Below are positions 16,687 to 25,293 of a DNA stretch of 32,953 nucleotides, piece after piece (the first letter of the stretch is position 1; the number at the start of each line of letters is the position of its first letter). The stretch is from an uncultured Pelagibacteraceae bacterium. Its GTDB lineage: Bacteria; Pseudomonadota; Alphaproteobacteria; Pelagibacterales; Pelagibacteraceae. The translations under genes were made by a program, and so were the position numbers. Location: assembly GCA_902633585.1 (NCBI GenBank), contig CACPGZ010000007.1:1-32953 (forward strand). Direction: 5' to 3'. Under the pieces are notes generated by a model. It saw only the letters and a list, made by a program, of their open reading frames with translations. It ran no database searches and had not been told where the DNA came from.

Positions 16687-16770
16687 GGAGGCTAGAGGTG
16701 GATGCTGCTTGAACCCGACCAGATCTTAACAGAAGCAGTCGTAAAGACAGTTTTTCAGGTTCTAGTCTCC
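16687..16770 (+). ncRNA. ffs: Signal recognition particle RNA (4.5S, small bacterial type)
   Basis: An 84-base RNA that binds Ffh for co-translational membrane targeting. The structure was read directly: the ends GGAGGCTAGA (16687-16696) and TCTAGTCTCC (16761-16770) pair over ten positions with one G-U; CTTGAA (16708-16713) pairs with TTCAGG (16754-16759). The conserved domain IV follows: GAC (16717-16719) with GTC (16738-16740), internal loop CAGA/AGCA (16720-16723/16734-16737), UCU with AGA, and tetraloop UAAC (16727-16730), a URRC type instead of the GGAA of E. coli. The AGCAG element on the 3' side is diagnostic. Lying just before dnaX, as scr does in Bacillus, supports the call. Confidence 0.88.
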
Positions 16771-16777
16771 TATAAAT

Positions 16778-18415
16778 ATGAGCAATGATTCAAAAGTATT
16801 AGCACTTAAATATAGACCACAAAATTTTGATGATCTTATTGGCCAAGATGTAGTTGCAGAAACTATAACTAATTCAATAGAGGCTAATAAAATTCCTAAT
16901 GCATATTTATTTACTGGAATAAGAGGAGTAGGAAAAACAACTATAGCAAGGATAGTTGCTAAGGCACTCAATTGCTCAAAAGGAATTGAAAATAAATGTA
17001 AAGTTAAATGTGATAATTGTGAAGCTATAACTGATTCAAATCACATTGATGTTTTAGAGATGGATGCTGCTAGTAGAACTGGTGTTGACGATGTCAGAGA
17101 ATTAATTGAATTTTCTAAATACGGACCCACATCATCAAAGTATAAGATCTTCATTATCGATGAAGTTCACATGTTAAGTAAACAAGCATTTAATGCTTTG
17201 TTGAAAACTCTTGAAGAACCTCCAGAATATTTAAAATTTATTTTTGCAACAACTGAAATTAAAAAAATTCCTGTTACAGTCATATCAAGATGTCAAAGAT
17301 TTGATTTATCAAGAATTAAATCATCTGAATTATTTAGCTATATCAAAAATATAAAAGATAAAGAGGGGGGTAAAATTACTGACGACGCATTAAAATTGAT
17401 AGTGAAAATTTCCGAGGGGTCAGTAAGAGATGCGCTATCATTATTAGATAGAGCTTTAATATCTTTAGATTTGAAAACTGAATTAGATTTAAAATCGGCA
17501 CAAAAAATTTTTGGTTTTTTTGATAAATCACAATTAATAGAATTATTTGAATTTATTCTAAAAGGCAATGAGACTAAAGTCATAGAGATTTATAGAAAAA
17601 TTTATGACCAAGGTATTGAACCAAAAATCTTTATAAATGATTTTTTAGAATTACTTTATTACTTCAAAAATATAGAGTCATTAACTCTAGAAAGCACAAA
17701 TTTTTCATTAAATGATCAAGAGTTTCAAAAGATCAAAGATTTAAGTAAAAGTCTTGATGCAGGCGTATTAATTTTATTCTGGCAATTCACAATTTCGACT
17801 CTTGACGAACTTTCCATAGTTTCAAATCAACATTTATCAATGGAAATGTTTTTGTTAAGACTGATGTATTTAAGTTCTACAAAAATTAAAAAAAACACTG
17901 ATGTTAATTCAATAAGCGAAGATGAAGTTAAAGATATCAATGAGCGCCCAAAAATAATAAATCAAATTAAGAATATTTCTCAAGAGGAAAAAAGCAAACC
18001 AGAGACTCAAAAAGAAATTAAATCAGAAAAAAAAATATTTATTAATAGTTTAGAAAAATTGATTCAAATCTGTTTCGATAAAAAAGAAATTAAACTAAAG
18101 TATGAGTTAGAAAAAAATGTCAATCTTGTAAAATTTGAAAAAAATATGATTGAGATATCTTTTAATGAAAATTTAGATAAAAATTTTGTTAAAGAACTTT
18201 CCTCAAAACTTTTTGATTGGACAGGTGAAAGATGGATAATTTCATTTAGCCAATTAAAAGGTGAAATTTCAATGAAGGAAAAAAAACAAGAAATAAAGAA
18301 ATCTACAATAGATGAGGCAAAAAATACAAAAATTTACAAAGATGTTTTAAAAAATTTCCCTGACGCAGAATTAATTGATGTTAATTTAAACATAAAGGAT
18401 GATCCTAATGACTGA
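16778..18415 (+). CDS. dnaX: DNA polymerase III subunit gamma/tau
   Basis: Clamp-loader ATPase. The 545 residues contain Walker A GIRGVGKT (47-54), four zinc cysteines (Cys66, 74, 78, 81), Walker B with IIDEVHMLS, sensor 1 FATTEIKKIP, the arginine finger region SRCQRFDLSRI, and sensor 2 GSVRDALSLLD. After about residue 375 comes a lysine/glutamate-rich linker and a C-terminal tau-like domain. The start ATG is only seven bases after the SRP RNA end, with no room for a Shine-Dalgarno outside the RNA. An A9 run at 18027-18035 (codons 417-420) could yield a shorter gamma form. It overlaps ybaB by eight bases. Confidence 0.95.
   Translation: MSNDSKVLALKYRPQNFDDLIGQDVVAETITNSIEANKIPNAYLFTGIRGVGKTTIARIVAKALNCSKGIENKCKVKCDNCEAITDSNHIDVLEMDAASRTGVDDVRELIEFSKYGPTSSKYKIFIIDEVHMLSKQAFNALLKTLEEPPEYLKFIFATTEIKKIPVTVISRCQRFDLSRIKSSELFSYIKNIKDKEGGKITDDALKLIVKISEGSVRDALSLLDRALISLDLKTELDLKSAQKIFGFFDKSQLIELFEFILKGNETKVIEIYRKIYDQGIEPKIFINDFLELLYYFKNIESLTLESTNFSLNDQEFQKIKDLSKSLDAGVLILFWQFTISTLDELSIVSNQHLSMEMFLLRLMYLSSTKIKKNTDVNSISEDEVKDINERPKIINQIKNISQEEKSKPETQKEIKSEKKIFINSLEKLIQICFDKKEIKLKYELEKNVNLVKFEKNMIEISFNENLDKNFVKELSSKLFDWTGERWIISFSQLKGEISMKEKKQEIKKSTIDEAKNTKIYKDVLKNFPDAELIDVNLNIKDDPND
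18027..18035 (+). other. A9 homopolymer in dnaX, possible slippage site
   Basis: Nine consecutive A in frame as GAA AAA AAA A. A shift to the -1 frame reads three codons (Asn-Ile-Tyr) and then TAA at 18043-18045, giving a protein of about 422 residues, near the 431 of E. coli gamma. The +1 frame also stops soon (TAG at 18051-18053). No upstream Shine-Dalgarno or downstream hairpin was seen, so transcriptional slippage as described for Thermus dnaX is the closer model. Long A runs are common in this genome, so this is tentative. Confidence 0.3.
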
Positions 18416-18725
18416 TTTCACAAAAATTTTAAGTAAAGCAAAAGAACTTGAATCGAAAATGAAAGAAAGTCAGAAAAAAATTAAGGAAATAAAAGTTGAG
18501 GGAATTTCAGGCTCGAATTCAGTCAAAGTAGTGCTTGATGGGGAAGGAGAGATGCAATCAATTAAATTATCAGAGGAAATTATGAAGGAAGATAAAACAA
18601 TAATTGAGGATCTAATTGTTGCTGCTCACAACAGCGCTAAATCAAAACTTAAAACAAAAACAGCTGAAGAAATTTCAAAAGCAACAGGTGGACTTGGGAT
18701 ACCTGGATTTAAATGGCCATTATAA
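18408..18725 (+). CDS. ybaB: YbaB/EbfC family nucleoid-associated protein
   Basis: Small DNA-binding protein of 105 residues, always found between dnaX and recR in many bacteria. It shows an N-terminal helical region rich in lysine (KAKELESKMKESQKKIKEI), a VEGISGSNSVKVVLDGEGEM beta region, and the C-terminal KTAEEISKATGGLGIPGF. An ATG at 18399 is in frame, but AAGG at 18395-18398 would then touch the start; it is nine bases from ATG 18408, which begins MTDFTKIL and fits the family. That start overlaps the dnaX stop by eight bases. Confidence 0.93.
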   Translation: MTDFTKILSKAKELESKMKESQKKIKEIKVEGISGSNSVKVVLDGEGEMQSIKLSEEIMKEDKTIIEDLIVAAHNSAKSKLKTKTAEEISKATGGLGIPGFKWPL

Positions 18726-18728
18726 TAA

Positions 18729-19346
18729 ATGCAAAATACTTCTGAGATCGAAGAACTTGTGAAATTAATATCAAAGTTGCCTGGTTTAGGTCCTAAATCA
18801 GCTAAAAGAATAGTTTTAAAACTAATAAATAATAGGGATGAACTTGTTAAGCCTTTAGCAAAAACTTTAGCGGAAGTTTATAAAAATGTTTCTAGATGTA
18901 AAATCTGTGGAGTCTTAAAATCATCAGCGATCGATTGTTCTTATAATAATTGTAACGTTATACAGAAAAAGTATAATCAAATTTGTGTAGTTGAAAATAT
19001 AGCTGATCAGTGGTCAATTGAAAATTCAAATATCTTTCAAGGATATTTTCATATTTTAGGTGGCACCATTTCATCTGCTGGTAACAAAAAAGAGGATTTA
19101 TTGATCAATTCTTTAATTCAAAGAGTTAAAAAAGATAAAATTGATGAAGTTATCTTAGCAACTAGTGCTACGGTAGAGGGTCAAACTACAGCATTTTATA
19201 TACAAGATAGTTTAACAGATACCAATGTTAAGATTACTAAATTAGCTCAAGGATTACCTGTAGGTGGTGAAATTGAAAATCTTGATGATGGCACTCTTCT
19301 TTCAGCTTTTAAAAATAGATCTAAACTAGATTCTAATTCAGGCTGA
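18729..19346 (+). CDS. recR: Recombination mediator RecR
   Basis: Works with RecO/RecF to load RecA at gaps. The 205 residues contain the N-terminal helix-hairpin-helix ([16 protein letters not shown]), a zinc finger, and a Toprim domain (QICVVEN, then [13 protein letters not shown] and [18 protein letters not shown]), ending with the conserved [19 protein letters not shown]. The zinc finger is CKICG with a second pair spaced as C-x4-C (CSYNNC) in place of the usual C-x2-C. Starts three bases after ybaB; the end overlaps the convergent glcB by nine bases. Confidence 0.95.
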   Translation: MQNTSEIEELVKLISKLPGLGPKSAKRIVLKLINNRDELVKPLAKTLAEVYKNVSRCKICGVLKSSAIDCSYNNCNVIQKKYNQICVVENIADQWSIENSNIFQGYFHILGGTISSAGNKKEDLLINSLIQRVKKDKIDEVILATSATVEGQTTAFYIQDSLTDTNVKITKLAQGLPVGGEIENLDDGTLLSAFKNRSKLDSNSG

Positions 19347-21494
19347 TTTTTTTTTTAATCGATTTAAATGTAATAGCGGTTCCGTGTATCCAGAAGGTTG
19401 ATCTTTTCCTTTAAAAATAAGTTCACATGCGGTTTGAAATGCTATGGATCTATCATAATCAGCGCTCATTTTAACATAATTTTGATCATTTTCATTTTGT
19501 TTATCTACGATCTTTGCCATTTCTTTCATTATTTCCATTACTTGCATTTTCGTTGTGACACCATGATGTACCCAATTAGCAATATGTTGAGAAGAAATTC
19601 TTAATGTTGCCCTGTCTTCCATCAAGCCTACATTGTTGATGTCTGGCACTTTAGAACAACCTACTCCTTGATCAATCCATCTCACAACATACCCAAGTAA
19701 TGTTTGGGCCGAATTTGATATTTCTTTATTGATTTCACCTACTGACCAATTTGGTCTATCTGCAATAGGAATAGTAAGTAAATCTTCAATTTTAGCTTTA
19801 TCTCTTTTAGCTAATTTTTTTTGAACATCAAAAATATCTATTTCGTGATAATGCAAAGCATGAATGGCTGCTGCAGTCGGAGATGGTACCCACGCACAAT
19901 TTGCACCCGCTTTAAGATGACCAGTTTTCTGATCAAGCATATCTTTCATTTTATCGGGCATAGCCCACATTCCTTTACCAATTTGAGCTTTACCTGAAAA
20001 ACCACATGCTAAACCTATGTCGACATTGTTATTTTCATAGGCTCCGATCCATTTTGATGATTTCATATCACCCTTTTTAATCATTGGTCCTGCTTCCATT
20101 GATGTATGCATTTCGTCACCTGTACGATCAAGGAAACCAGTGTTTATGAAGAAAACTCTGTGTTTTAAGGTTCTAATACACTCCTTAAGATTTGATGAGG
20201 TTCTTCTCTCTTCATCCATAATTCCAATTTTGCAAGTGTATTTTTTTAATTTTAATACTTCTTCAACTTTAGTAAAAATTTCATCTGTAAATGCAGTTTC
20301 ATCTGGACCATGCATTTTTGGTTTTACAATATATATTGAACCAGTTCTTGAATTTCCCTTATTCTTTGTGTCATGAAGAGCCGCTGCTGTTGTTATAAAA
20401 GCATCCATCAATCCTTCAGGAATTTCACTTCCATCTTTTAATATTATGGAAGGACTAGTCATTAGATGACCAACATTCCTTATTAACAAAAGACTTCTAC
20501 CGTGTAATTTTAATCCTTTTCCATCTTTCGAAATATAACTTCTGTTTGGATTAAGTCTTCTTTCTAATAATTTTCCCTCTTTTTCAAATTGTGTTACGAG
20601 ATTCCCTTTCATTAATCCAAGCCAATTTCTATAACAAAGCACTTTATCTGTAGCATCTACTGCTGCTACACTATCTTCATTATCACAGATTGTTGATACT
20701 GCAGACTCCAGTATTATTTCACTTATGCCTGCATGGTCCTGTTGAGCACTAAAAGCTCTTGGATTTTTAAGTATTTCGATATGAAGATTATTATTTTTTA
20801 ATATAATAGCCAAAGGGTTATCTGCTTCACCTCGATGCCCAATAAATTTATTTTTATCTTTAAGGGAAGTTACATCAACACCTTTTAAAACTTTTAATTC
20901 TTTGTTTTGAACTGCTATTCCTGTAATTTTTTTCCAGCTAAAATCTTTTAAAGTAAAATATTTATCTAAAAATTCTCTACCATACTTGATAACAAGCTCT
21001 CCTCGTTCGGGATCATATCTTTCTGAAGTGCTATCCTCGGACTCTTCAATTACATCAGTTCCATACAAACTATCATATAAACTCATCCATCTTGCGTTAG
21101 CGGCATTTAAAGCATATCGAGCATTCATAATAGGAACAACCAATTGAGGCCCGGCTATAACAGCTATTTCTTCATCAATGTTATTTGTTTCAATCTTAAA
21201 GTCTGAACCTTCATCTTTTAGATAACCAATATTTTTTAAAAATTTTTTGTATTCTTCGATTTTAATGTCTTTGTCTTTATTATCTAGATGCCATTTATCA
21301 ATTTTTTTTTGCAATTTTTTCCTAACATCAAGAAGATCTTTATTTTTAGGTGCTAATTCATGAACTGCTTTGTCAAAATCCTTCCAGAATTTTTCTGGGG
21401 AGATATCAGTTCCATTAAATAACTCGTTATTAACAAAATGTAATAATTCTTCTGATACTTTAAGATTGTTAACAGAATGATATTTTGATGACAT
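19338..21494 (-). CDS. glcB: Malate synthase G
   Basis: Condenses glyoxylate with acetyl-CoA to malate; in streamlined marine alphaproteobacteria it consumes glyoxylate from glycolate or glycine metabolism. At 718 residues it is the long G isoform. Signatures: [28 protein letters not shown] with the catalytic Arg, [19 protein letters not shown] with Mg-binding Glu and Asp, and [21 protein letters not shown] containing the catalytic Asp; [11 protein letters not shown] carries the conserved Cys. Monocistronic, divergent from accA and overlapping recR at the tail. The 98 bases upstream do not hold a glycine riboswitch, which has been described before glcB in cultured SAR11. Confidence 0.97.
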   Translation of the reverse strand: MSSKYHSVNNLKVSEELLHFVNNELFNGTDISPEKFWKDFDKAVHELAPKNKDLLDVRKKLQKKIDKWHLDNKDKDIKIEEYKKFLKNIGYLKDEGSDFKIETNNIDEEIAVIAGPQLVVPIMNARYALNAANARWMSLYDSLYGTDVIEESEDSTSERYDPERGELVIKYGREFLDKYFTLKDFSWKKITGIAVQNKELKVLKGVDVTSLKDKNKFIGHRGEADNPLAIILKNNNLHIEILKNPRAFSAQQDHAGISEIILESAVSTICDNEDSVAAVDATDKVLCYRNWLGLMKGNLVTQFEKEGKLLERRLNPNRSYISKDGKGLKLHGRSLLLIRNVGHLMTSPSIILKDGSEIPEGLMDAFITTAAALHDTKNKGNSRTGSIYIVKPKMHGPDETAFTDEIFTKVEEVLKLKKYTCKIGIMDEERRTSSNLKECIRTLKHRVFFINTGFLDRTGDEMHTSMEAGPMIKKGDMKSSKWIGAYENNNVDIGLACGFSGKAQIGKGMWAMPDKMKDMLDQKTGHLKAGANCAWVPSPTAAAIHALHYHEIDIFDVQKKLAKRDKAKIEDLLTIPIADRPNWSVGEINKEISNSAQTLLGYVVRWIDQGVGCSKVPDINNVGLMEDRATLRISSQHIANWVHHGVTTKMQVMEIMKEMAKIVDKQNENDQNYVKMSADYDRSIAFQTACELIFKGKDQPSGYTEPLLHLNRLKKKSA

Positions 21495-21532
21495 AGGGGA
21501 ATTTTTAAACCTTAGCTTATTTAAGTCAAATA

Positions 21533-21538
21533 TATAAT
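21533..21538 (+). promoter_or_regulatory. -10-like element for accA
   Basis: A perfect TATAAT on the plus strand, 55 bases before the chosen accA start. It overlaps almost base for base the minus-strand -10 of glcB, so the two promoters could exclude each other. There is no good -35 at 16-18 bases upstream. Confidence 0.3.
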
Positions 21539-21563
21539 AGTATCATGGACAATTTATTGTCAT
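21534..21563 (-). promoter_or_regulatory. Candidate promoter for glcB
   Basis: Minus strand ATGACA (21563-21558) and TATTAT (21539-21534) with an 18-base spacer; each hexamer matches five of six consensus positions. The predicted start is near 21527, giving a leader of about 33 bases before the glcB ATG. Confidence 0.5.
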
Positions 21564-21592
21564 TTTTCTTATATAAGTATATTTATATAAAA

Positions 21593-22690
21593 ATGAAAAA
21601 TTATTTAAACTTTGAAATAGATATTAAAAATCTTGAAAATGAATTAGAAAAATTAAAAGATCCATTTAATCAGGGAGGTTTGTCAGAAGTTGACACACAA
21701 AAAATTTCTAAAACCCAGGAAGAAATTGATGACAAACTTAGAAATATTTATGATAATTTAGATCCCTGGCAAATTACATTAGTTGCAAGACATGAGGATA
21801 GGCCCAAATCAAAGTTTTTTATTGATAACTTGTTTGAGGATTTTATCTCATTACACGGTGATAGATATTATGGAGAAGACAAATCAGTTATTACAGGTTT
21901 TGCAAAATTTAATGGTCGATCAGTATTAGTAATTGGTCAAGAAAAAGGTGAAAACTTAGAAACTAGAATTGAGAGAAACTTTGGCATGATGAGGCCAGAG
22001 GGTTATAGAAAAACTATTAGGTTAATGGAACTAGCAGATAAGTTTAATATTCCTATTATATCTTTTATAGATACTCCAGGTGCATATCCAGGAGTGGGCG
22101 CAGAGGAGAGAGGACAAGCAGAAGCAATCGCCAAGTCGATCGAGTGTTGTATGAAACTTAAAGTTCCAACTTTAGCTATAGTAATAGGCGAAGGTGGTTC
22201 AGGTGGAGCCATAGCTCTTGCATCGTCAAATAAAGTTTTAATGCTTGAGAATGCAATTTATTCAGTAATCTCACCCGAGGGATGCGCAACAATACTGTGG
22301 AGAGATCCAAAAAAAATGCTTGATGCTGCAAAAGCAATGAAACTGTCTGCTAAAGACTTATTAGAGCTAAATATTATTGATGAAATAATTCCAGAACCTC
22401 TAGGCGGTGCTCATAGAGACAGAGATATGATTTTAGAGAATATAAGGAATTCTATTTCTCAAAATTTAGATTTTTTCAAAACTCTAACGGCTGAAGAAAT
22501 TTTTAATCATAGAAAAGATAAGTTCTTAAAAATTGGAAGAAGCAAAGGATTTGTATCTACTCCTGAAAGTCTAAGCGCAATTCAAACCTCTGGATTAAAT
22601 TTTCAACAAATTATTAAATCTAAAAAAAATGTTGTGATAGTCATCGCAATAATAGCTATTATTACTGCATTAACTTTATTGATTTTATAA
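21593..22690 (+). CDS. accA: Acetyl-CoA carboxylase carboxyltransferase subunit alpha with C-terminal membrane segment
   Basis: Partner of AccD in carboxyl transfer to acetyl-CoA. The start at 21593 gives MKNYLNFEIDIKNLENELEKL, the family N-terminus; an upstream in-frame ATG at 21545 would add 16 unrelated residues. Core motifs: DPWQITLVARHEDRPK, LHGDRYYGEDKSVITG, SFIDTPGAYPGVGAEERGQ, GEGGSGGAIALA and SPEGCATILWRD. The family usually ends near residue 320; here the 365-residue protein continues and ends with a 20-residue hydrophobic stretch (346-365, NVVIVIAIIAIITALTLLIL) preceded by KSKK, as in a tail-anchored inner membrane protein. Its last six bases overlap secA. The enzyme call is secure; the anchor is inferred. 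Confidence 0.95.
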   Translation: MKNYLNFEIDIKNLENELEKLKDPFNQGGLSEVDTQKISKTQEEIDDKLRNIYDNLDPWQITLVARHEDRPKSKFFIDNLFEDFISLHGDRYYGEDKSVITGFAKFNGRSVLVIGQEKGENLETRIERNFGMMRPEGYRKTIRLMELADKFNIPIISFIDTPGAYPGVGAEERGQAEAIAKSIECCMKLKVPTLAIVIGEGGSGGAIALASSNKVLMLENAIYSVISPEGCATILWRDPKKMLDAAKAMKLSAKDLLELNIIDEIIPEPLGGAHRDRDMILENIRNSISQNLDFFKTLTAEEIFNHRKDKFLKIGRSKGFVSTPESLSAIQTSGLNFQQIIKSKKNVVIVIAIIAIITALTLLIL

Positions 22691-25228
22691 AGCCCCACAA
22701 CATTTTTTAAATTTTTTCCCTGATCCACACGGACAAGGATCATTTCTACTTGTTTTCTTATCAAGATTTTTAGATTTTTTTTTTAAAAAACTTTGATTTA
22801 TCTTTTCAGTTGGTTCATTGTAAACTTTAAGATTCATCAATATTTTTACATAATCTAATTTTAATTTGTCTAGTAAATTTGAGAATAAATCAAAAGCTTC
22901 CTTTTTATATTCTATTAGTGGATCTCTTTGTCCATACGATCTAAGACCAACAACCTGTCTTAATTGCTCTAAGTATTGGATGTGTGATTTCCAATTAAAA
23001 TCAATTGATTGTAAAAGAATTCTTTTTTCTACTTCTTTTGATTGATTATCTCCTAGAATTTTTGACCTTTCTTCTCTAGAAAATTTAAATTTTTTAAAAA
23101 TTTTTTCTTTAAATTTTTCATTACTTAAAGATATTAATTCATCGTATTCATCATCATTTAGACTTTTACCAAAAATAGTTTTTAATTTATTGTTAAATTC
23201 ATTATTTTTTGGATTTGATAATTTTTGTTTTTTTAGGACTATTAAATTTTCCACTATTTCAGATAAAAAATTATCTGAATAATCAAAAATTTTCTCACTA
23301 TCCATAGCATCTTTTCTTTGAGAAAATATTACTTGCCTTTGATCATTTAAAACATTATCAAATTTTATAAGAGTTTTTCTAATATCAAAATTTCGTGCCT
23401 CGACTTTTTGCTGGGCTCTTTCTAAAGCTTTATTTATCCAAGGGTGATCTATACTTTCACCATCTTTAAGGCCAAGTTTTTGAAGAATGTTGTTCATCGA
23501 CTCGGATCCGAAAATCCTCATTAGGTCATCCTCTAAACTCACATAAAAGATTGAACCTCCCTCATCTCCTTGTCTACCAGATCTCCCCCTTGCTTGATTA
23601 TCAACCCTTCTAGACTCCATTCTTTCTGTTCCGATAACAAATAATCCACCTAAAGATTTGATGTAATCTTTATCTTTTTTAAGTTTATTGTCCTCGATTG
23701 ATCCTTTTTTTCCTCCCAGTTGGATATCTACTCCTCTACCAGAAATACTTGTTGTAATTATCACTGATTTGGCTTTACCAGCATTAGCTATAATCTCTGC
23801 TTCATTTTCATGGTTCTTAGCATTCAAAACAATGTGCTCGATCTTTTCCCGCTTGAGTAATTGAGAATATATTTCTGATTTACTGACACTAGATGTGAAG
23901 ACTAGTAAAGGCTGACAGTTTTTATTACAGTCCTTAATTTTTTTAATGATCGCGTTGTTTTTTTCTATTTCAGTTCGAAAAATTTGATCATTAAAATCTT
24001 TTCTTATCATTTCCTTATTAGTTGGAATTACAATTACATTTAGATTGTATATTTCGAAAAACTCCTCTGACTCTGTCGCAGCTGTACCAGTACATCCCGA
24101 TATCTTCTTGTAAAGTTTGAAATAATTCTGGTAAGTGATAGATGCTAAAGTTTGATTTTCGGCCTGTATTTCAATTTTTTCTTTAGCCTCAATAGCTTGA
24201 TGGAGACCATCACCGAATCTTCTGCCTTCTAATATCCGACCAGTCAATTCATCCACAATTTTGATGCTACTATCTTTGACAAGATAGTCTTTATCTTTTT
24301 TAAATAAATGGTTTGCTTTTAAAGCTTGATTTACAAAATGAACTAAATCGAGGTTTTCTGGATCATAAAAATTGTTATTTTTTAAAATTCCAGCGTTTGA
24401 GAATAAACTTTCAATATGATTAATACCTTCATTGGTTAATAAAATATTTCTGTCTTTTTCATCAACATCGAAATCATTTTTATTAAGAAGTTTTATTACT
24501 TTGTCTACAGCAACATATTGGTTAGTTTTATCCTCTGCAGCGCCTGAAATTACCAATGGTGTTCTTGCTTCATCTATTAAACAGGAGTCTATTTCATCAA
24601 CTATTGCGAAGAAGTGTCCTCTTTGAACCATATCTTCTTTTGAGTATTTCATATTGTCTCGAAGATAATCAAATCCTAATTCGCTATTTGTTGCATAAGT
24701 AATATCACAATTATAATTTTTCTTTCTTTCTTCATCGTTTTGATCATTATTTATATAACCCGACGTTAAGCCTAAAAAATTGAAAATTTTACCCATCTCT
24801 AAAGAGTCTCTTTTTGCTAGATAATCATTTACTGTCACAATATGAACTCCTTTTCCTTCCAAAGCATTTAAATATGCTGCTAAAGCAATTGTAAGAGTTT
24901 TACCCTCACCAGTTCTCATTTCTGCTATCTTATTTTCATGCAGAACAACTCCACCGATTATTTGAACATCGAAATGCCTCTCACCTCTTGACCTTAAAGA
25001 GGCCTCTCTTACTAGAGAGAAAGCTTCAGGTAGAATTTTGTCAAGGGAAGTTCCTTGAAGAATTTCCTCTTTTAATTTAATAGTTTTCTCAGGAAACTCT
25101 TTATCATTAAGTTTTTTTATATTTTCCTCCAAAAGATTGATTTGTCCTACTATTTGACCAATTCTATCCAGCTCTTTTTTATTGCCTGATTTAATAAATT
25201 TAGAAATAAAGCTTAGAGGATTAAACAT
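22685..25228 (-). CDS. secA: Preprotein translocase ATPase SecA
   Basis: Drives post-translational export through SecYEG. The 847 residues show Walker A in MRTGEGKTL, the DYLAKRD and SELGFDYLRDNM motifs of NBD1, the Walker B region VDEIDSCLIDEARTPLVISG, FKLYKKISGCTGTA, TTSISGRGVDIQLGG and GTERMESRRVDNQARGRSGRQGD of NBD2, a helical scaffold domain, and a C-terminal zinc-binding SEC-C motif with Cys832, 834, 843 and 844 (NDPCPCGSGKKFKKCCG). It is somewhat shorter than E. coli SecA (901), mostly in the C-terminal linker. Monocistronic, convergent with accA and divergent from argJ. Confidence 0.98.
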   Translation of the reverse strand: MFNPLSFISKFIKSGNKKELDRIGQIVGQINLLEENIKKLNDKEFPEKTIKLKEEILQGTSLDKILPEAFSLVREASLRSRGERHFDVQIIGGVVLHENKIAEMRTGEGKTLTIALAAYLNALEGKGVHIVTVNDYLAKRDSLEMGKIFNFLGLTSGYINNDQNDEERKKNYNCDITYATNSELGFDYLRDNMKYSKEDMVQRGHFFAIVDEIDSCLIDEARTPLVISGAAEDKTNQYVAVDKVIKLLNKNDFDVDEKDRNILLTNEGINHIESLFSNAGILKNNNFYDPENLDLVHFVNQALKANHLFKKDKDYLVKDSSIKIVDELTGRILEGRRFGDGLHQAIEAKEKIEIQAENQTLASITYQNYFKLYKKISGCTGTAATESEEFFEIYNLNVIVIPTNKEMIRKDFNDQIFRTEIEKNNAIIKKIKDCNKNCQPLLVFTSSVSKSEIYSQLLKREKIEHIVLNAKNHENEAEIIANAGKAKSVIITTSISGRGVDIQLGGKKGSIEDNKLKKDKDYIKSLGGLFVIGTERMESRRVDNQARGRSGRQGDEGGSIFYVSLEDDLMRIFGSESMNNILQKLGLKDGESIDHPWINKALERAQQKVEARNFDIRKTLIKFDNVLNDQRQVIFSQRKDAMDSEKIFDYSDNFLSEIVENLIVLKKQKLSNPKNNEFNNKLKTIFGKSLNDDEYDELISLSNEKFKEKIFKKFKFSREERSKILGDNQSKEVEKRILLQSIDFNWKSHIQYLEQLRQVVGLRSYGQRDPLIEYKKEAFDLFSNLLDKLKLDYVKILMNLKVYNEPTEKINQSFLKKKSKNLDKKTSRNDPCPCGSGKKFKKCCGAL

Positions 25229-25293
25229 TAGTTTTTGATATACATTTTAATTACAACTTTTAATATAGTTATTTAATTTAAATTTTAAATATC

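Noticed and set aside
18399-18407. ybaB start at ATG 18399
   Set aside because: The ribosome binding site would abut the start codon; ATG 18408 has correct spacing and the family N-terminus.
21545-21592. Longer accA beginning at ATG 21545
   Set aside because: The 16 extra residues are hydrophobic/aromatic and unrelated to AccA, while ATG 21593 gives the typical MKNYLNFE start.
21495-21592. Glycine riboswitch upstream of glcB
   Set aside because: The region is nearly all A/T, lacks conserved aptamer segments and is shared with the accA leader; none could be drawn.
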